A DNA stretch of 64,000 nucleotides from Sphingorhabdus_B arenilitoris (GCF_042651485.1 NZ_JBHSDH010000013.1:744001-808000); one strand, 5' to 3'. Numbered from the stretch's first letter, positions 7,357 through 16,902 are shown. Program-made: numbers and translations. Notes: generated by a model not told the origin, from the letters alone.

Positions 7357-9633
7357 TCAATCCTGAGTGATAAAGTCGGGAAGGCCGGCATCGCCGCCAT
7401 CTGATCCGCCTTTTTCACCGGCGTCACGCTTGGGTCCGCGGTCACGGCGGCCGCGGCCACCATCACGGCCCCGGTCATTCCCGCCTTTACGAGGACCACG
7501 ATCGGCGCGCGGTTCGCGGGCAGGACGGGTATCTTCCAGCTCTTCACCGGTTTCTTGATCGACAACACGCATCGACAGGCGCACCTTGCCGCGTGGATCG
7601 ATTTCCAGAACCTTGACCTTTACTTCCTGTCCTTCGGTCACAACGTCGGTGACTTTTTCGACGCGCTCATTCTTCATTTCGGAAACATGGACGAGGCCAT
7701 CTTTACCGCCCATGAAGTTTACGAATGCTCCGAAATCAACGATATTGACGACTTTACCATCATAGATTTTGCCGATTTCGGCTTCCTCAACAATGCCCTT
7801 GATCCAATTGATCGCAGCTTCAATCGCTGCACCGTCGGACGAGCTGACCTTGACCAGACCTTCATCGTCAATGTCGACCTTCGCGCCGGTTTCAGCAACG
7901 ATTTCGCGGATAACCTTACCGCCAGTGCCGATGACATCGCGAATTTTCGTCTTATCAATTTGCAGCGTTTCGATGCGCGGCGCATGGCTCGACAATTCGG
8001 TCCGCGATGTGCCCAATGCCTTGGTCATTTCACCCAAGATATGCGCACGGCCTTCTTTCGCCTGTGTCAAAGCTGCTTTGAAGATTTCTTCGGTAATGCC
8101 AGCGATCTTGATATCCATCTGCATCGTGGTGATGCCATTGGCGGATCCAGCTACCTTGAAATCCATGTCACCCAAATGATCTTCATCGCCCAAAATGTCG
8201 GACAATACGGCAAATTCATCGCCTTCGAGGATCAAGCCCATCGCAATGCCCGATACCGGGTTTTCAATCGGCACACCGGCATCCATCATCGACAGACAGC
8301 CGCCGCATACGGTCGCCATGGATGACGAACCGTTAGATTCGGTAATGTCCGACAGGATGCGGATAGTGTAAGGGAAATCGTCAAATTTCGGCAATACCGG
8401 GTGCAATGCACGCCATGCCAGCTTGCCATGACCAACCTCGCGGCGGCCAGGTGCACCGAAACGGCCGACTTCACCGACCGAATAAGGCGGGAAGTTATAG
8501 TGCAGCATGAAATTGCTGTAGCTAAGGCCATCCAAACCGTCGATCATTTGCTCGCTATCTTTGGTGCCCAAAGTGGTGGTGCAGATTGCCTGCGTCTCAC
8601 CGCGTGTGAACAAGGCTGAACCATGCGTACGCGGCAGAAAGCCAACAATGCTTTCAATCGGACGGATTTGATTGACCTTACGTCCATCGATACGCTGTCC
8701 GTCTTTCAGGATCGCACCGCGCACGATTTCAGCTTCCAGCTTTTTCATCACCTTGCCAGCAACCATCTGCGTTTGCGGCTCGGCGCTTGCATAATGCTCT
8801 TTCGCTTTTGCGCGAGCTTCATTCAGCGCATTGGAGCGCTTGGATTTGTCGGTGATTTTATACGCTGCGGCAATGTCCTTGCCGATCAGCTTTTTCAATT
8901 CCGCCTTCATATCGGCCGTATTGTCGGACAGATCGATTTCCCAAGGATCTTTTGCAGCCTGCTCGGCCAGATCGATAATCGCGTTGCAGACCTTCTTAAT
9001 CTCATCATGCGCATAAAGAACCGCACCGAGCATCACTTCTTCGGACAATTCTTTCGCTTCGGATTCGACCATCATCACGGCATTGCCAGTGGCGGCCACG
9101 ACCAGATCCAATTCGCCCTCGGCAACTTCGGCCATATTGGGGTTCAACTGATATTCGCCTTCTTTATAGCCGACACGCGCAGCCGCGATTGGGCCCATGA
9201 AGGGAACACCCGAAATGGTGAGCGCAGCAGACGCGGCAATCATCGCCAAAATATCAGGCTCGGTTTCACCATCATAGCTCAGCACTTGGCAAATGACGTT
9301 GATTTCGTTGTAGAAACCTTCTGGGAATAGCGGACGGACCGGACGGTCGATCAGGCGCGAAACCAGTGTTTCTTTTTCAGTCGCGCCGCGTTCCCGCTTA
9401 AAAAAGCCGCCGGGAATCCGGCCAGCAGCGGAGAATTTTTCTTGATAATGCACGGTAAGCGGGAAGAAATCCTGTCCCTCTTTCACCGATTTTGCAGCTG
9501 TTACAGCGCAAAGAACAACGGTTTCGCCATGGGTCGCGAGCACCGCGCCATCGGCTTGACGAGCAATACGGCCCGTTTCCAGAGTGAGGGTTTTTCCGCC
9601 CCATTCCATCTCTACTTTTTTCACATCAAACAT
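7357..9633 (-). CDS. pnp: polyribonucleotide nucleotidyltransferase (PNPase)
   Basis: A 3'-5' phosphorolytic exoribonuclease and degradosome component. The 758 residues contain two RNase PH domains (about 10-230 and 310-550) joined by a helical linker, with the catalytic acidic motif LGDEDHLGDMDF at 481-492. A KH domain with IGTGGKVIREI (about 565-580) and an S1 domain (about 620-690, beginning GKIYDGKVV) follow. The tail is rich in Arg, Gly and Asp (about 700-758) and resembles RNA- or partner-binding tails of alphaproteobacterial PNPases. Last gene of the operon, downstream of rpsO as in E. coli; its leader has a hairpin, and the rpsO terminator lies just upstream, so expression needs readthrough or a local promoter. 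Confidence 0.97.
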   Translation of the reverse strand: MFDVKKVEMEWGGKTLTLETGRIARQADGAVLATHGETVVLCAVTAAKSVKEGQDFFPLTVHYQEKFSAAGRIPGGFFKRERGATEKETLVSRLIDRPVRPLFPEGFYNEINVICQVLSYDGETEPDILAMIAASAALTISGVPFMGPIAAARVGYKEGEYQLNPNMAEVAEGELDLVVAATGNAVMMVESEAKELSEEVMLGAVLYAHDEIKKVCNAIIDLAEQAAKDPWEIDLSDNTADMKAELKKLIGKDIAAAYKITDKSKRSNALNEARAKAKEHYASAEPQTQMVAGKVMKKLEAEIVRGAILKDGQRIDGRKVNQIRPIESIVGFLPRTHGSALFTRGETQAICTTTLGTKDSEQMIDGLDGLSYSNFMLHYNFPPYSVGEVGRFGAPGRREVGHGKLAWRALHPVLPKFDDFPYTIRILSDITESNGSSSMATVCGGCLSMMDAGVPIENPVSGIAMGLILEGDEFAVLSDILGDEDHLGDMDFKVAGSANGITTMQMDIKIAGITEEIFKAALTQAKEGRAHILGEMTKALGTSRTELSSHAPRIETLQIDKTKIRDVIGTGGKVIREIVAETGAKVDIDDEGLVKVSSSDGAAIEAAINWIKGIVEEAEIGKIYDGKVVNIVDFGAFVNFMGGKDGLVHVSEMKNERVEKVTDVVTEGQEVKVKVLEIDPRGKVRLSMRVVDQETGEELEDTRPAREPRADRGPRKGGNDRGRDGGRGRRDRGPKRDAGEKGGSDGGDAGLPDFITQD

Positions 9634-9685
9634 ATATTTTCCTTAAATCCCGCCTGCCCTATGCAGTGCGGGGCCTTCTGATAAT

Positions 9686-9703
9686 GCAGGAATTCCGTCC
9701 TGC
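9686..9703 (-). promoter_or_regulatory. stem-loop in the pnp leader
   Basis: GCAGGA-(6 nt)-TCCTGC, a 6-bp stem 52 bp upstream of the pnp start, between the rpsO terminator and pnp. In E. coli, PNPase represses its own mRNA through a leader stem-loop cut by RNase III. Position suggests a similar role here, but the stem is short and the function is inference. Confidence 0.35.
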
Positions 9704-9765
9704 GGCAGTCGGGGACTTCATGCCCCTATGGCTGGTTCACCGAATTGCAAACCTGCCCCTTATGC

Positions 9766-9789
9766 AAAAAGCGGCCCGCTGGGGGCCGC
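9766..9789 (-). terminator. rho-independent terminator after rpsO
   Basis: On the minus strand GCGGCCC-(5 nt)-GGGCCGC followed by TTTTT, 10 bp after the rpsO stop codon. It separates rpsO from pnp; partial readthrough is known for the equivalent site in E. coli. Confidence 0.88.
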
Positions 9790-9799
9790 CTTCCGTATC

Positions 9800-10069
9800 T
9801 TATTTCCGCAGACCAAGCTTTTTGATCAAAGTGGCATAACGCTCTTCATCAGTCTTTTTCAAATAGGCGAGAAGCGAGCGACGCTTATTCACCATCATCA
9901 AAAGCCCGCGGCGTGAATGGTTATCCTTGTGGTTGGCTTGAAAATGGTCGGTCAGATTGTTGATCCGCTCCGTCAAAATCGCAACTTGCACCTCGGGAGA
10001 ACCGGTATCGCCTTTTTGACGGCCATATTCTTTAACCAGCTTGGTTTTGCGCTCTATTGTAATAGTCAT
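9800..10069 (-). CDS. rpsO: 30S ribosomal protein S15
   Basis: An 89-residue protein of the usual S15 length, binding the central domain of 16S rRNA and bridging to 23S rRNA. The family core is clear: GDTGSPEVQVAILTERI followed by HSRRGLLMMVNKRRSLLAYL. It sits between truB and pnp, the standard place, with its own strong terminator 10 bp downstream. The 24 bp between the truB stop and its start is too short for much of an independent leader. Confidence 0.98.
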   Translation of the reverse strand: MTITIERKTKLVKEYGRQKGDTGSPEVQVAILTERINNLTDHFQANHKDNHSRRGLLMMVNKRRSLLAYLKKTDEERYATLIKKLGLRK

Positions 10070-10093
10070 ATTTTTCCTTCGAACATCCTTGTT

Positions 10094-11032
10094 TCAAATA
10101 TTGAAGCCCCGGACGATTTTAAGCGTTCCCGCAAATAGCTCTATCATCGCAACAGGCCGCATTTCCGCGTCTCTTGCCCAATAAAGACCATCATCCGTGG
10201 CAATTCCCGTTACAACACGGCCCTGTCGGACCGCCATTACCGCGTCGGGAGAAAGGTCAAGAACCGGGATGTCGTCCAGTCCAGCCTCAAACGGTAATAT
10301 GAAATCATTTGCTGCGGCCCCTTCGCCGATTTCATTCAATTTGTCCAGCGAAATCGCGCTTTCCAACGAAAAAGGTCCGGCTTTGACGCGGCGCAGCATG
10401 GTGACATGACCAACTGTCCCCGCCGCATGGGCAATATCGCGGGCAAGACTACGGATATATGTCCCTTTCGACACATGGGCAGTTAACCTAACTTCTGCTA
10501 ATTCCGCCGCGTCTCCGGTCCCCTGCATGGTGATTTGGTGCTCATCGACAGGCGGGGACACACGCAGAGAATATATGGTCACCTCACGGCTTTTCATCTG
10601 AACCGCTTCCCCCGCCCGCGCCAAATCATAGGCACGCTTGCCGTCAATCTTGATGGCGGAAAAGGCGGGCGGAATTTGCTCAATTACCCCGGTGAATTGC
10701 GGCAAGATCGTCTGTATCTGCGCCAAGGTTGGCCGGACATCTGATGTCGCCACAACCTCACCCTCCGCATCGAGCCCAGCGGTTTCGTTGCCAAAGTGGA
10801 TTGTGAAATCATATATTTTGCTGGCATCCAGCATCCGCCCGCATAGCTTCGTTGCCTCGCCCAGCGCAACCGGCAACACGCCGGTCGCCAGCGGGTCAAG
10901 CGTGCCGCCATGGCCGACCTTTAACTTGCCATAACCTGCGCTACGCAAATTCCGCTTCACCGCCGCCACCGCCTGCGTTGAGCCAAGGCCGAGGGGCTTA
11001 TCAAGGATAATCCAGCCGTTGATACCGCTCAT
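10094..11032 (-). CDS. truB: tRNA pseudouridine(55) synthase TruB
   Basis: Makes the universal pseudouridine-55 in the T-loop of tRNAs. Catalytic Asp is in GGTLDPLATGVL (D46 counted from the chosen start). The start at 11032 was chosen because its ATG overlaps the tdk stop as ATGA, and family similarity begins at GINGWIILDKP; an in-frame start 30 bp upstream would overlap tdk further. The C-terminal PUA-like region (about 240-312) is short but present. Member of the rimP-pnp operon. Confidence 0.95.
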   Translation of the reverse strand: MSGINGWIILDKPLGLGSTQAVAAVKRNLRSAGYGKLKVGHGGTLDPLATGVLPVALGEATKLCGRMLDASKIYDFTIHFGNETAGLDAEGEVVATSDVRPTLAQIQTILPQFTGVIEQIPPAFSAIKIDGKRAYDLARAGEAVQMKSREVTIYSLRVSPPVDEHQITMQGTGDAAELAEVRLTAHVSKGTYIRSLARDIAHAAGTVGHVTMLRRVKAGPFSLESAISLDKLNEIGEGAAANDFILPFEAGLDDIPVLDLSPDAVMAVRQGRVVTGIATDDGLYWARDAEMRPVAMIELFAGTLKIVRGFNI

Positions 11033-11604
11033 TTCATTTTTTCCATGAAATGCTTTCGGCACAGCGCGACATAGCGGTCATTGCCGCCAATTTCGGTCTG
11101 CGCGCCCGCCTTAACCGCATTGCCCTGTTCATCCACGCGCAGGTTCATGCTGGATTTTCGTCCGCATTCGCACACCGCCTTGAGTTCGATTAACGCATCG
11201 GCAATGCCCAGCAAAGCCGCGCTGCCGGGAAATAATTCTGCCTGAAAATCGGTGCGCAGGCCATAGCATAGCACGGGTATGCTCAGATCATCGGCCACCC
11301 GTGCGCATTCAAAAACCTGATCCTTGGTCAGAAACTGCGCTTCATCCAGCAAAATGCAATCCAGCCGGCGGCGCGTCTTTTCTGCGGCCACAGCGGCGAA
11401 AATGTCGGTATCCGCCTCGAATAAATGCGCGTCGGCCCGCAACCCGATCCGCGACGTGATCGCACCGGTGCCAAAGCGGTTGTCGAGCGCAGCGGTCCAT
11501 AACATCGTCGCCATGCCCCGTTCCCGATAGTTGAAATCGGCCTGCAATAATGTGGTCGATTTGCCTGCATTCATGGAGGAATAATAGAAATACAGCTTGG
11601 CCAT
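11029..11604 (-). CDS. tdk: thymidine kinase, type II
   Basis: Phosphorylates thymidine in the salvage of deoxynucleosides. The 191 residues carry the P-loop SSMNAGKST (9-17), the DEAQF motif with catalytic E88, and the zinc site C145/C147 with C182/H185. Length and order match the tetrameric bacterial type II enzymes. It lies between rbfA and truB and overlaps truB by four bases, so it is cotranslated with RNA-modification genes. That position is not part of the classical order of this operon. Confidence 0.96.
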   Translation of the reverse strand: MAKLYFYYSSMNAGKSTTLLQADFNYRERGMATMLWTAALDNRFGTGAITSRIGLRADAHLFEADTDIFAAVAAEKTRRRLDCILLDEAQFLTKDQVFECARVADDLSIPVLCYGLRTDFQAELFPGSAALLGIADALIELKAVCECGRKSSMNLRVDEQGNAVKAGAQTEIGGNDRYVALCRKHFMEKMK

Positions 11605-11643
11605 ATGCCGCTCCCGCTCCCGCTCACCGCGATATTATTTTGA

Positions 11644-12048
11644 TTATTCCTCGGCCCCGTCCCAATCCTGCCGAACCTTGGGCTGGTTCAACAGTTTTTC
11701 GATATGAGCACCTTCATCAAAACTTTGATCGGGCAGGAATTTAATCTTTGCGGCATATTTCATCTTCACCCGTCCGGCGACTTCCTTCTGAAAAAACGCC
11801 GTATTGGTGCGCAGCGCCTTTAACACTGCCTCCTCATTTGCGCCGAGCAAAGGCTTGATAAAAACCGTCGCATGGCGCAGGTCGGGCGACATACGCACTT
11901 CAGTGACGCTTACACTCGTGCTCGTCAGCAGCTCGTCATGGACCTCTCCGCGTGCCAGCAGCTCCGACAATATATGCCGGAACTGTTCGCCCACACGCAG
12001 CAACCGGACAGACCGGCCTTCGGGGAAGGTGTCATTATGCTTGGCCAT
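11644..12048 (-). CDS. rbfA: 30S ribosome-binding factor RbfA
   Basis: A 134-residue assembly factor that binds the 30S subunit during 16S rRNA processing, with a single KH-like fold. Diagnostic segments are VGEQFRHILSELLARGEVHD near the N-terminus and the paired VTEVRMSPDLRHATVFI strand. The C-terminal extension is acidic (DWDGAEE). It follows infB by 21 bp, the standard arrangement. Confidence 0.95.
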   Translation of the reverse strand: MAKHNDTFPEGRSVRLLRVGEQFRHILSELLARGEVHDELLTSTSVSVTEVRMSPDLRHATVFIKPLLGANEEAVLKALRTNTAFFQKEVAGRVKMKYAAKIKFLPDQSFDEGAHIEKLLNQPKVRQDWDGAEE

Positions 12049-12069
12049 AATATCGCTAGTTAGCAGGCG

Positions 12070-14583
12070 TTATAGCACCCGTTCACGCTCCTCGACTTCG
12101 AAAATTTCCAGCATATCGCCTGGCTGCACATCGTTGGTGTCGGCCAATACTGCACCGCATTCCATACCAGCCCGGACCTCATCGACATCATCCTTAAACC
12201 GGCGCAGCGATGCGATCTTGGTCGCGCTGACAATAACATCTTCGCGGGTAAGGCGGGTGTTGAGACCTTTTTTGATCAGGCCTTCGGTCACCAGCAAACC
12301 AGCGGCTTTGTCGCGCTTGCCCGATTTGAAGACATCCTTGACTTCGGCGCGGCCCACGACCGTTTCGATAATCTCTGGACCAAGCTCACCCGCCATTTCT
12401 TTGGCGATATCTGCGGTCAAGTGATAGATCACGTCGAAATATTTCAACCGCACACCATCGCGTTTTCCAATTGCGGCGGCCTTGCTGTTCGGACGCACGT
12501 TAAAACCGATTAGCGGCGCGTTGCTATTCGCCGCCAATTGCATATCGCTTTCGGTGATACCGCCGACACCGCAATGCAGAACGCGCACTTTAATGTCGTC
12601 CGTTGACAAATTGGTGAGCGCGGTCACGATCGCTTCTGCGCTACCCTGCACATCGGCTTTGATGACCACCGGATATTCCATCGCCCGGTCAGCGGCCACC
12701 GATGAGAAGAGATTCTCCATCGAAACCGGTGCCTGCGTTGTGCGCGCCTTATTTTGCTGTTCCTTGCGGTAACTGGCAACTTCGCGGGCACGCGTTTCGT
12801 TTTCAACGACGGTTAGGACATCTCCTGCGGACGGCACGCCCGATAGGCCAAGGACCTCAACCGGCATACCCGGCGTCGCTTTCTTCAACTGCTTTCCATG
12901 ATCGTCAATGACCGCGCGAACCTTACCGCTTTCTGCGCCGACCACAAAAGTATCGCCGCGCTGCAAGGTGCCGCGCTTAATCAATACCGTTGCCACCGCG
13001 CCGCGGCCCTTATCCAGCTGCGCCTCAACAACCACTGCTTCTGCGGGGCGGTCGGGATTGGCGGATAATTCCATCAATTCTGCTTGCAGCGCCAATTTCT
13101 CAATCAACTGATCCAAATTGGTTTTCTTAAGCGCGGAAATTTCGACATCCTGCACTTCGCCGCCCATGGCCTCGACAATGATTTCATGTTCGAGCAAACG
13201 CTCACGCACTTTTTGTGGATTCGCGCCTTCTTTGTCGATTTTGTTGATCGCAACAATCATCGGCACGTTGGCTTCTCTGCAATGTTTGATCGCTTCAATT
13301 GTTTGCGGCATCAAACCATCGTCGGCGGCAACAACCAATATCACAATATCGGTCACGCTCGCACCGCGTTGGCGCATTTGCGTAAAGGCTTCATGGCCCG
13401 GCGTATCGAGGAACGTAATAACGCCGCCTTTTTTGGTTTTGACCTGATACGCACCAATATGCTGCGTAATGCCGCCCGCCTCACCAGCGGTCACATTTTC
13501 ACCGCGCAGGGCATCGAGCAAGCTGGTTTTACCATGGTCGACATGACCCATGACAGCCACAACAGGCGGACGGGGTTTCAACGTCGCCGGATCGTCTTTC
13601 TCGGTTTCTTCATCATGAACGATATCAATATCGGAATCCGAAACCCGCTTCATAATATGGCCAAATTCGGTGACCAGCAATTCGGCGGTATCTTGATCGA
13701 TCGCCTCATTCACGGTGATCGGCATACCCATATTAAACAAGGCTTTAACCAAGTCGCTGGCTTTTTCCGCCATACGTCCGGCCAGCTCCTGAACGGTTAT
13801 AACCTCTGGAACCTTGACCTCGCGGCTTTGCTTGGGCTGTGCTTCGCGGCTTTTGCCGCCACCTTGCAGGCGCTTTTCTTTTTCCCTTGCGCGTTTCAGC
13901 GCAGCCAGCGAGCGGGCACGTGCCCCCTCATCATCGTTCAGCGCGCGGTTAACGGTCAGCTTGCCAGATTGACGGCGGTCGCCCCGGTCGCCGCGTCCAG
14001 GCCGGGCAACTTCTTTTTTCTTATCATCGCGCGGCGCTCTTTTGGGCGATTCCACAGGCGTGAATTTACGCGCAGGCGGCGGAGAGGCTTCCATGCTGGC
14101 AATTTCTTCCGGCGTAACCTCTGGCTCTGCTGATTTCTCTTCAACAGCAGGGGCAGCCGGCGGCGGCGCTTCTTCGGCCTTCCGGTTTTCGGCGGCGCGC
14201 GCTTTTTCTTCTTCGGCGGCCTTGGCCCGCTGCTCATCTTCGCGGCGCCGGTTTTCTTCAAGCATCGCAAGCCGGGCTTCTTCGGCTTCGCGCAGCAATT
14301 TGGCCTGACGCTCCTGACGCGACATCATATCGTCGGCCAGCGGCTTTTTCTTGGCCGCAGGGGGCGGCGGGGGCGCAGCAGCAGGCGGCGGAGGCGGCGG
14401 AGGCGCCTCTGCCTCCGGTTCATAACCGGGCTTACCAACCAGCTTGCGGCGCTTCACCTCGACAACAACCTTATTGGTGCGGCCATGGCTGAAGGTCTGC
14501 TTGACTTCACCCGACTCCACCGAACGCTTCAAGCCCAATGGCTTGCGTGTCAAAGTCGGTTTATTTTCTTTTTCGTCACTCAT
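12070..14583 (-). CDS. infB: translation initiation factor IF-2
   Basis: The GTPase that brings initiator fMet-tRNA to the 30S subunit. The 837 residues begin with a long low-complexity N-terminus (about 50-250) with proline runs (56-75) and a Glu/Ala/Arg-rich coiled segment (85-135). The conserved IF2-N module is at about 258-310, G1 GHVDHGKT at 346-353, then G3 DTPGHEAF and G4 NKID, followed by domains II-IV. The N-terminal extension is typical of alphaproteobacteria and varies in length. Fourth gene of the operon, 14 bp after ylxR. Confidence 0.97.
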   Translation of the reverse strand: MSDEKENKPTLTRKPLGLKRSVESGEVKQTFSHGRTNKVVVEVKRRKLVGKPGYEPEAEAPPPPPPPAAAPPPPPAAKKKPLADDMMSRQERQAKLLREAEEARLAMLEENRRREDEQRAKAAEEEKARAAENRKAEEAPPPAAPAVEEKSAEPEVTPEEIASMEASPPPARKFTPVESPKRAPRDDKKKEVARPGRGDRGDRRQSGKLTVNRALNDDEGARARSLAALKRAREKEKRLQGGGKSREAQPKQSREVKVPEVITVQELAGRMAEKASDLVKALFNMGMPITVNEAIDQDTAELLVTEFGHIMKRVSDSDIDIVHDEETEKDDPATLKPRPPVVAVMGHVDHGKTSLLDALRGENVTAGEAGGITQHIGAYQVKTKKGGVITFLDTPGHEAFTQMRQRGASVTDIVILVVAADDGLMPQTIEAIKHCREANVPMIVAINKIDKEGANPQKVRERLLEHEIIVEAMGGEVQDVEISALKKTNLDQLIEKLALQAELMELSANPDRPAEAVVVEAQLDKGRGAVATVLIKRGTLQRGDTFVVGAESGKVRAVIDDHGKQLKKATPGMPVEVLGLSGVPSAGDVLTVVENETRAREVASYRKEQQNKARTTQAPVSMENLFSSVAADRAMEYPVVIKADVQGSAEAIVTALTNLSTDDIKVRVLHCGVGGITESDMQLAANSNAPLIGFNVRPNSKAAAIGKRDGVRLKYFDVIYHLTADIAKEMAGELGPEIIETVVGRAEVKDVFKSGKRDKAAGLLVTEGLIKKGLNTRLTREDVIVSATKIASLRRFKDDVDEVRAGMECGAVLADTNDVQPGDMLEIFEVEERERVL

Positions 14584-14597
14584 TACAGACCTAGTCC

Positions 14598-15329
14598 CTA
14601 TTCTTCACTTTTGGTGGATCCGGCGCTTTCTGACCGCTTCACCCCATCTTGGGACGAACCGATACCGCATCCGTTAAAATTTAGCCAGCGGCCAAGGTGG
14701 TTCATCACCCTGTCAGCCGCTTTTTTTTCGGTCAGCGCGATATGAACGGCATTGCTGCGTCCCAGCGCCTTTGAAATAACCTCTCGGTCAACCGGCAGCT
14801 TAATACCGCCCTGCCCCGATCCTTCGGCATCACGCCCAACACGAAGGCTTTGATCGCGTTTGCCGCTGCCATCTGCGCTCGCGTCGCTTGCATGGAGCAG
14901 CAAATGCACCATACCGCTGCGCGCGGCGGCATCAACCTTATCCGCGCCGCAGATTAAATTGCCTGCCCGCGCTTCCAGCCCAAGCCGGTTCAGCCAAGCC
15001 TGCTGCAATGCGCCGTTAATCCGTTCCGCCAAATCGTCCGGCAGGTGGATTTGCTTGACCTTGAAAGCGTGCTTCAGCGCGCCTTCCAGCTTGCCCTTGG
15101 CCTGCGCCTCGGACAGCTGCCCTGCGGTCACACCAATCCACGCGCCGCGCCCGGGTGCTTTTGCATTCACGTCGGGGGCAACATCACCATCCGGACCAAG
15201 CGCGAGGCGGATTAGCGCGCTGTTTTCAGCACGCTTTCCGCTCAACACACATTTCCGAACCGGATCTGCTTTTTCTAGAGCCTGTTGGTTCTCATTGGGA
15301 GGTGTCCGCGGCAACGGCGTCCTCCTCAT
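14598..15329 (-). CDS. ylxR: YlxR (DUF448) protein fused to an L7Ae-like RNA-binding domain
   Basis: The N-terminal part carries the YlxR signature DPVRKCVLSGKR followed by LIRLALGPDG and PGRGAWI. The second part (about residues 110-225) starts RLGLEARAGNLICGADKV and looks like a YlxQ/L7Ae domain, with the LLLHASDAS strand and an ALTEKKAADRV end. YlxR and YlxQ are separate adjacent genes in Firmicutes; here they are one polypeptide. YlxR is reported to bind RNase P RNA in Bacillus. The start is uncertain: ATG 15329 overlaps nusA by 38 bp and carries AGGAGG within itself; a TTG at 15314 sits at good distance behind that AGGAGG. The extreme C-terminus is Ser/Gly-rich. Confidence 0.85.
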   Translation of the reverse strand: MRRTPLPRTPPNENQQALEKADPVRKCVLSGKRAENSALIRLALGPDGDVAPDVNAKAPGRGAWIGVTAGQLSEAQAKGKLEGALKHAFKVKQIHLPDDLAERINGALQQAWLNRLGLEARAGNLICGADKVDAAARSGMVHLLLHASDASADGSGKRDQSLRVGRDAEGSGQGGIKLPVDREVISKALGRSNAVHIALTEKKAADRVMNHLGRWLNFNGCGIGSSQDGVKRSESAGSTKSEE

Positions 15330-16899
15330 CTTCGAACCAATGCGCACGCGCGGCCATGATAATTTCATTGCCTTGTTCTTCGGACAGACCATAGACCGCC
15401 AAAATTCCGGCTTTATCTTCCGCGCGCTTACGCTCGTTACGATCATTGCCGCGGCGGCTGTCGCTGCGGGCTTTCTGAATCAATTCGTCGGTAGCGAGAT
15501 CGGCCAGATCATCCAGCGTTTTAACCCCCGCCTTGCCCAATGTAACCAACATAGCTTCGGTCAAATGCGGCAATTCAGCGAGCGCATCTTCGACGCCCAA
15601 TTCGCGGCGTTCGGTCCGCGACGCTTCTTCCTTGCGTTCCAAAGCTTCCAACGCCCGGCTTTGCAATTCTGCGGCCAGATCTTCGTCAAAACCTTCGATA
15701 ACCGCAATTTCTTCGGCGGCTACATATGCCACCTCTTCGAGTTCGCCAAATCCTTCGGCCACCAAAAGCTGCGCCAATGTTTCATCGACATCCAGCTCAT
15801 TTTGGAACATTTCGGACCGCTCGACAAATTCCTTCTGACGCTTCTCACTCGATTCCGCCTCGGTCATAATATCGATACCGCGCCCGGTCAGCTGCGATGC
15901 AAGCCGCACATTCTGTCCGCGCCGTCCAATGGCGAGCGACAATTGATCGTCGGGAACCACCACCTCGATGCGGTTTTCATCTTCATCAATGACAACGCGG
16001 CTCACGGTTGCGGGTTGCAATGCGTTGACGATAAAGGTCGCGGCATCCTCGCTCCACGGGATGATGTCGATTTTCTCGCCCTGCATTTCCTGCACCACGG
16101 CCTGAACCCTGCTGCCCTTCATACCGACGCAGGCACCCACGGGGTCAATCGAGCTGTCATAGCTGATAACGCCGATTTTCGCGCGGCTACCCGGATCACG
16201 CGCAGCAGCCTTAATTTCAATCACACCGTCATAAATTTCGGGAACTTCCTGCGCGAACAGCTTGCGCATGAAGTCTGGATGAGCGCGGCTGAGCAGGATT
16301 TGCGGCCCGCGATTTTCGCGCTGCACCTTCATAATCAGGGCGCGGACACGGTCGCCAGTGCGCACGGCTTCGCGCGGGATTTGTTGATCGCGGCGGATCA
16401 CACCCTCAGCGCGGCCCAAGTCAACAACGACATGACCAAATTCAACCGATTTCACAACGCCAGTGATAATCTCGCCCGCGCGGTCCTTAAATTCTTCATA
16501 TTGCCGCTCACGCTCAGCATCGCGGACTTTCTGAAAAATCACTTGCTTGGCGGATTGCGCATCGATCCGGCCCAGATCCACCGGCGGCAGCGGATCAACA
16601 ATAAAGTCGCCAACCTTCGCTCCTTTTTGCAGCTTGTCAGCTTGCTTTAGGTCAACCTGTTTGAAGTAATCCTCGACTTCGTCAACCACCTCAACCACGC
16701 GCCACAAACGCAGATCGCCGGTTTGCGTGTCCAATTTCGCGCGAATGTCATTTTCTGCGCCATAGCGGGCCCGCGCCGCCCGCTGAATAGCCTCTTCCAA
16801 CGCTTCGACGACAATAGCCTTGTCGATCATTTTTTCCGAAGCGACCGCATTTGCGATAGCGAGCAATTCGGCCTTATTGGCGGAAATCGGATTTGCCAT
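15292..16899 (-). CDS. nusA: transcription termination/antitermination factor NusA
   Basis: Binds RNA polymerase and nascent RNA to modulate pausing, termination and antitermination. The 535 residues contain the N-terminal RNAP-binding domain (about 1-130), an S1 domain beginning GEIITGVVKSVEFGHVVVDL, two KH domains (GACVGMKGSRVQAV and LAIGRRGQNVRLA are their core loops) and two acidic helical repeats at the C-terminus. The start follows the rimP stop by three bases. Canonical second gene of the operon. Confidence 0.97.
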   Translation of the reverse strand: MANPISANKAELLAIANAVASEKMIDKAIVVEALEEAIQRAARARYGAENDIRAKLDTQTGDLRLWRVVEVVDEVEDYFKQVDLKQADKLQKGAKVGDFIVDPLPPVDLGRIDAQSAKQVIFQKVRDAERERQYEEFKDRAGEIITGVVKSVEFGHVVVDLGRAEGVIRRDQQIPREAVRTGDRVRALIMKVQRENRGPQILLSRAHPDFMRKLFAQEVPEIYDGVIEIKAAARDPGSRAKIGVISYDSSIDPVGACVGMKGSRVQAVVQEMQGEKIDIIPWSEDAATFIVNALQPATVSRVVIDEDENRIEVVVPDDQLSLAIGRRGQNVRLASQLTGRGIDIMTEAESSEKRQKEFVERSEMFQNELDVDETLAQLLVAEGFGELEEVAYVAAEEIAVIEGFDEDLAAELQSRALEALERKEEASRTERRELGVEDALAELPHLTEAMLVTLGKAGVKTLDDLADLATDELIQKARSDSRRGNDRNERKRAEDKAGILAVYGLSEEQGNEIIMAARAHWFEDEEDAVAADTSQ

Positions 16900-16902
16900 G
16901 GT

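Noticed and set aside
13084..14133. 349-codon open frame on the plus strand opposite infB
   Set aside because: Antisense shadow of IF-2; no signature and no ribosome-binding site that sets it apart.
14860..16650. 596-codon open frame on the plus strand opposite nusA and ylxR
   Set aside because: It is the antisense of two well-conserved genes, shows no family signature, and its residue use (many Arg, Phe, His, Gln) is that of a shadow frame in GC-rich DNA.
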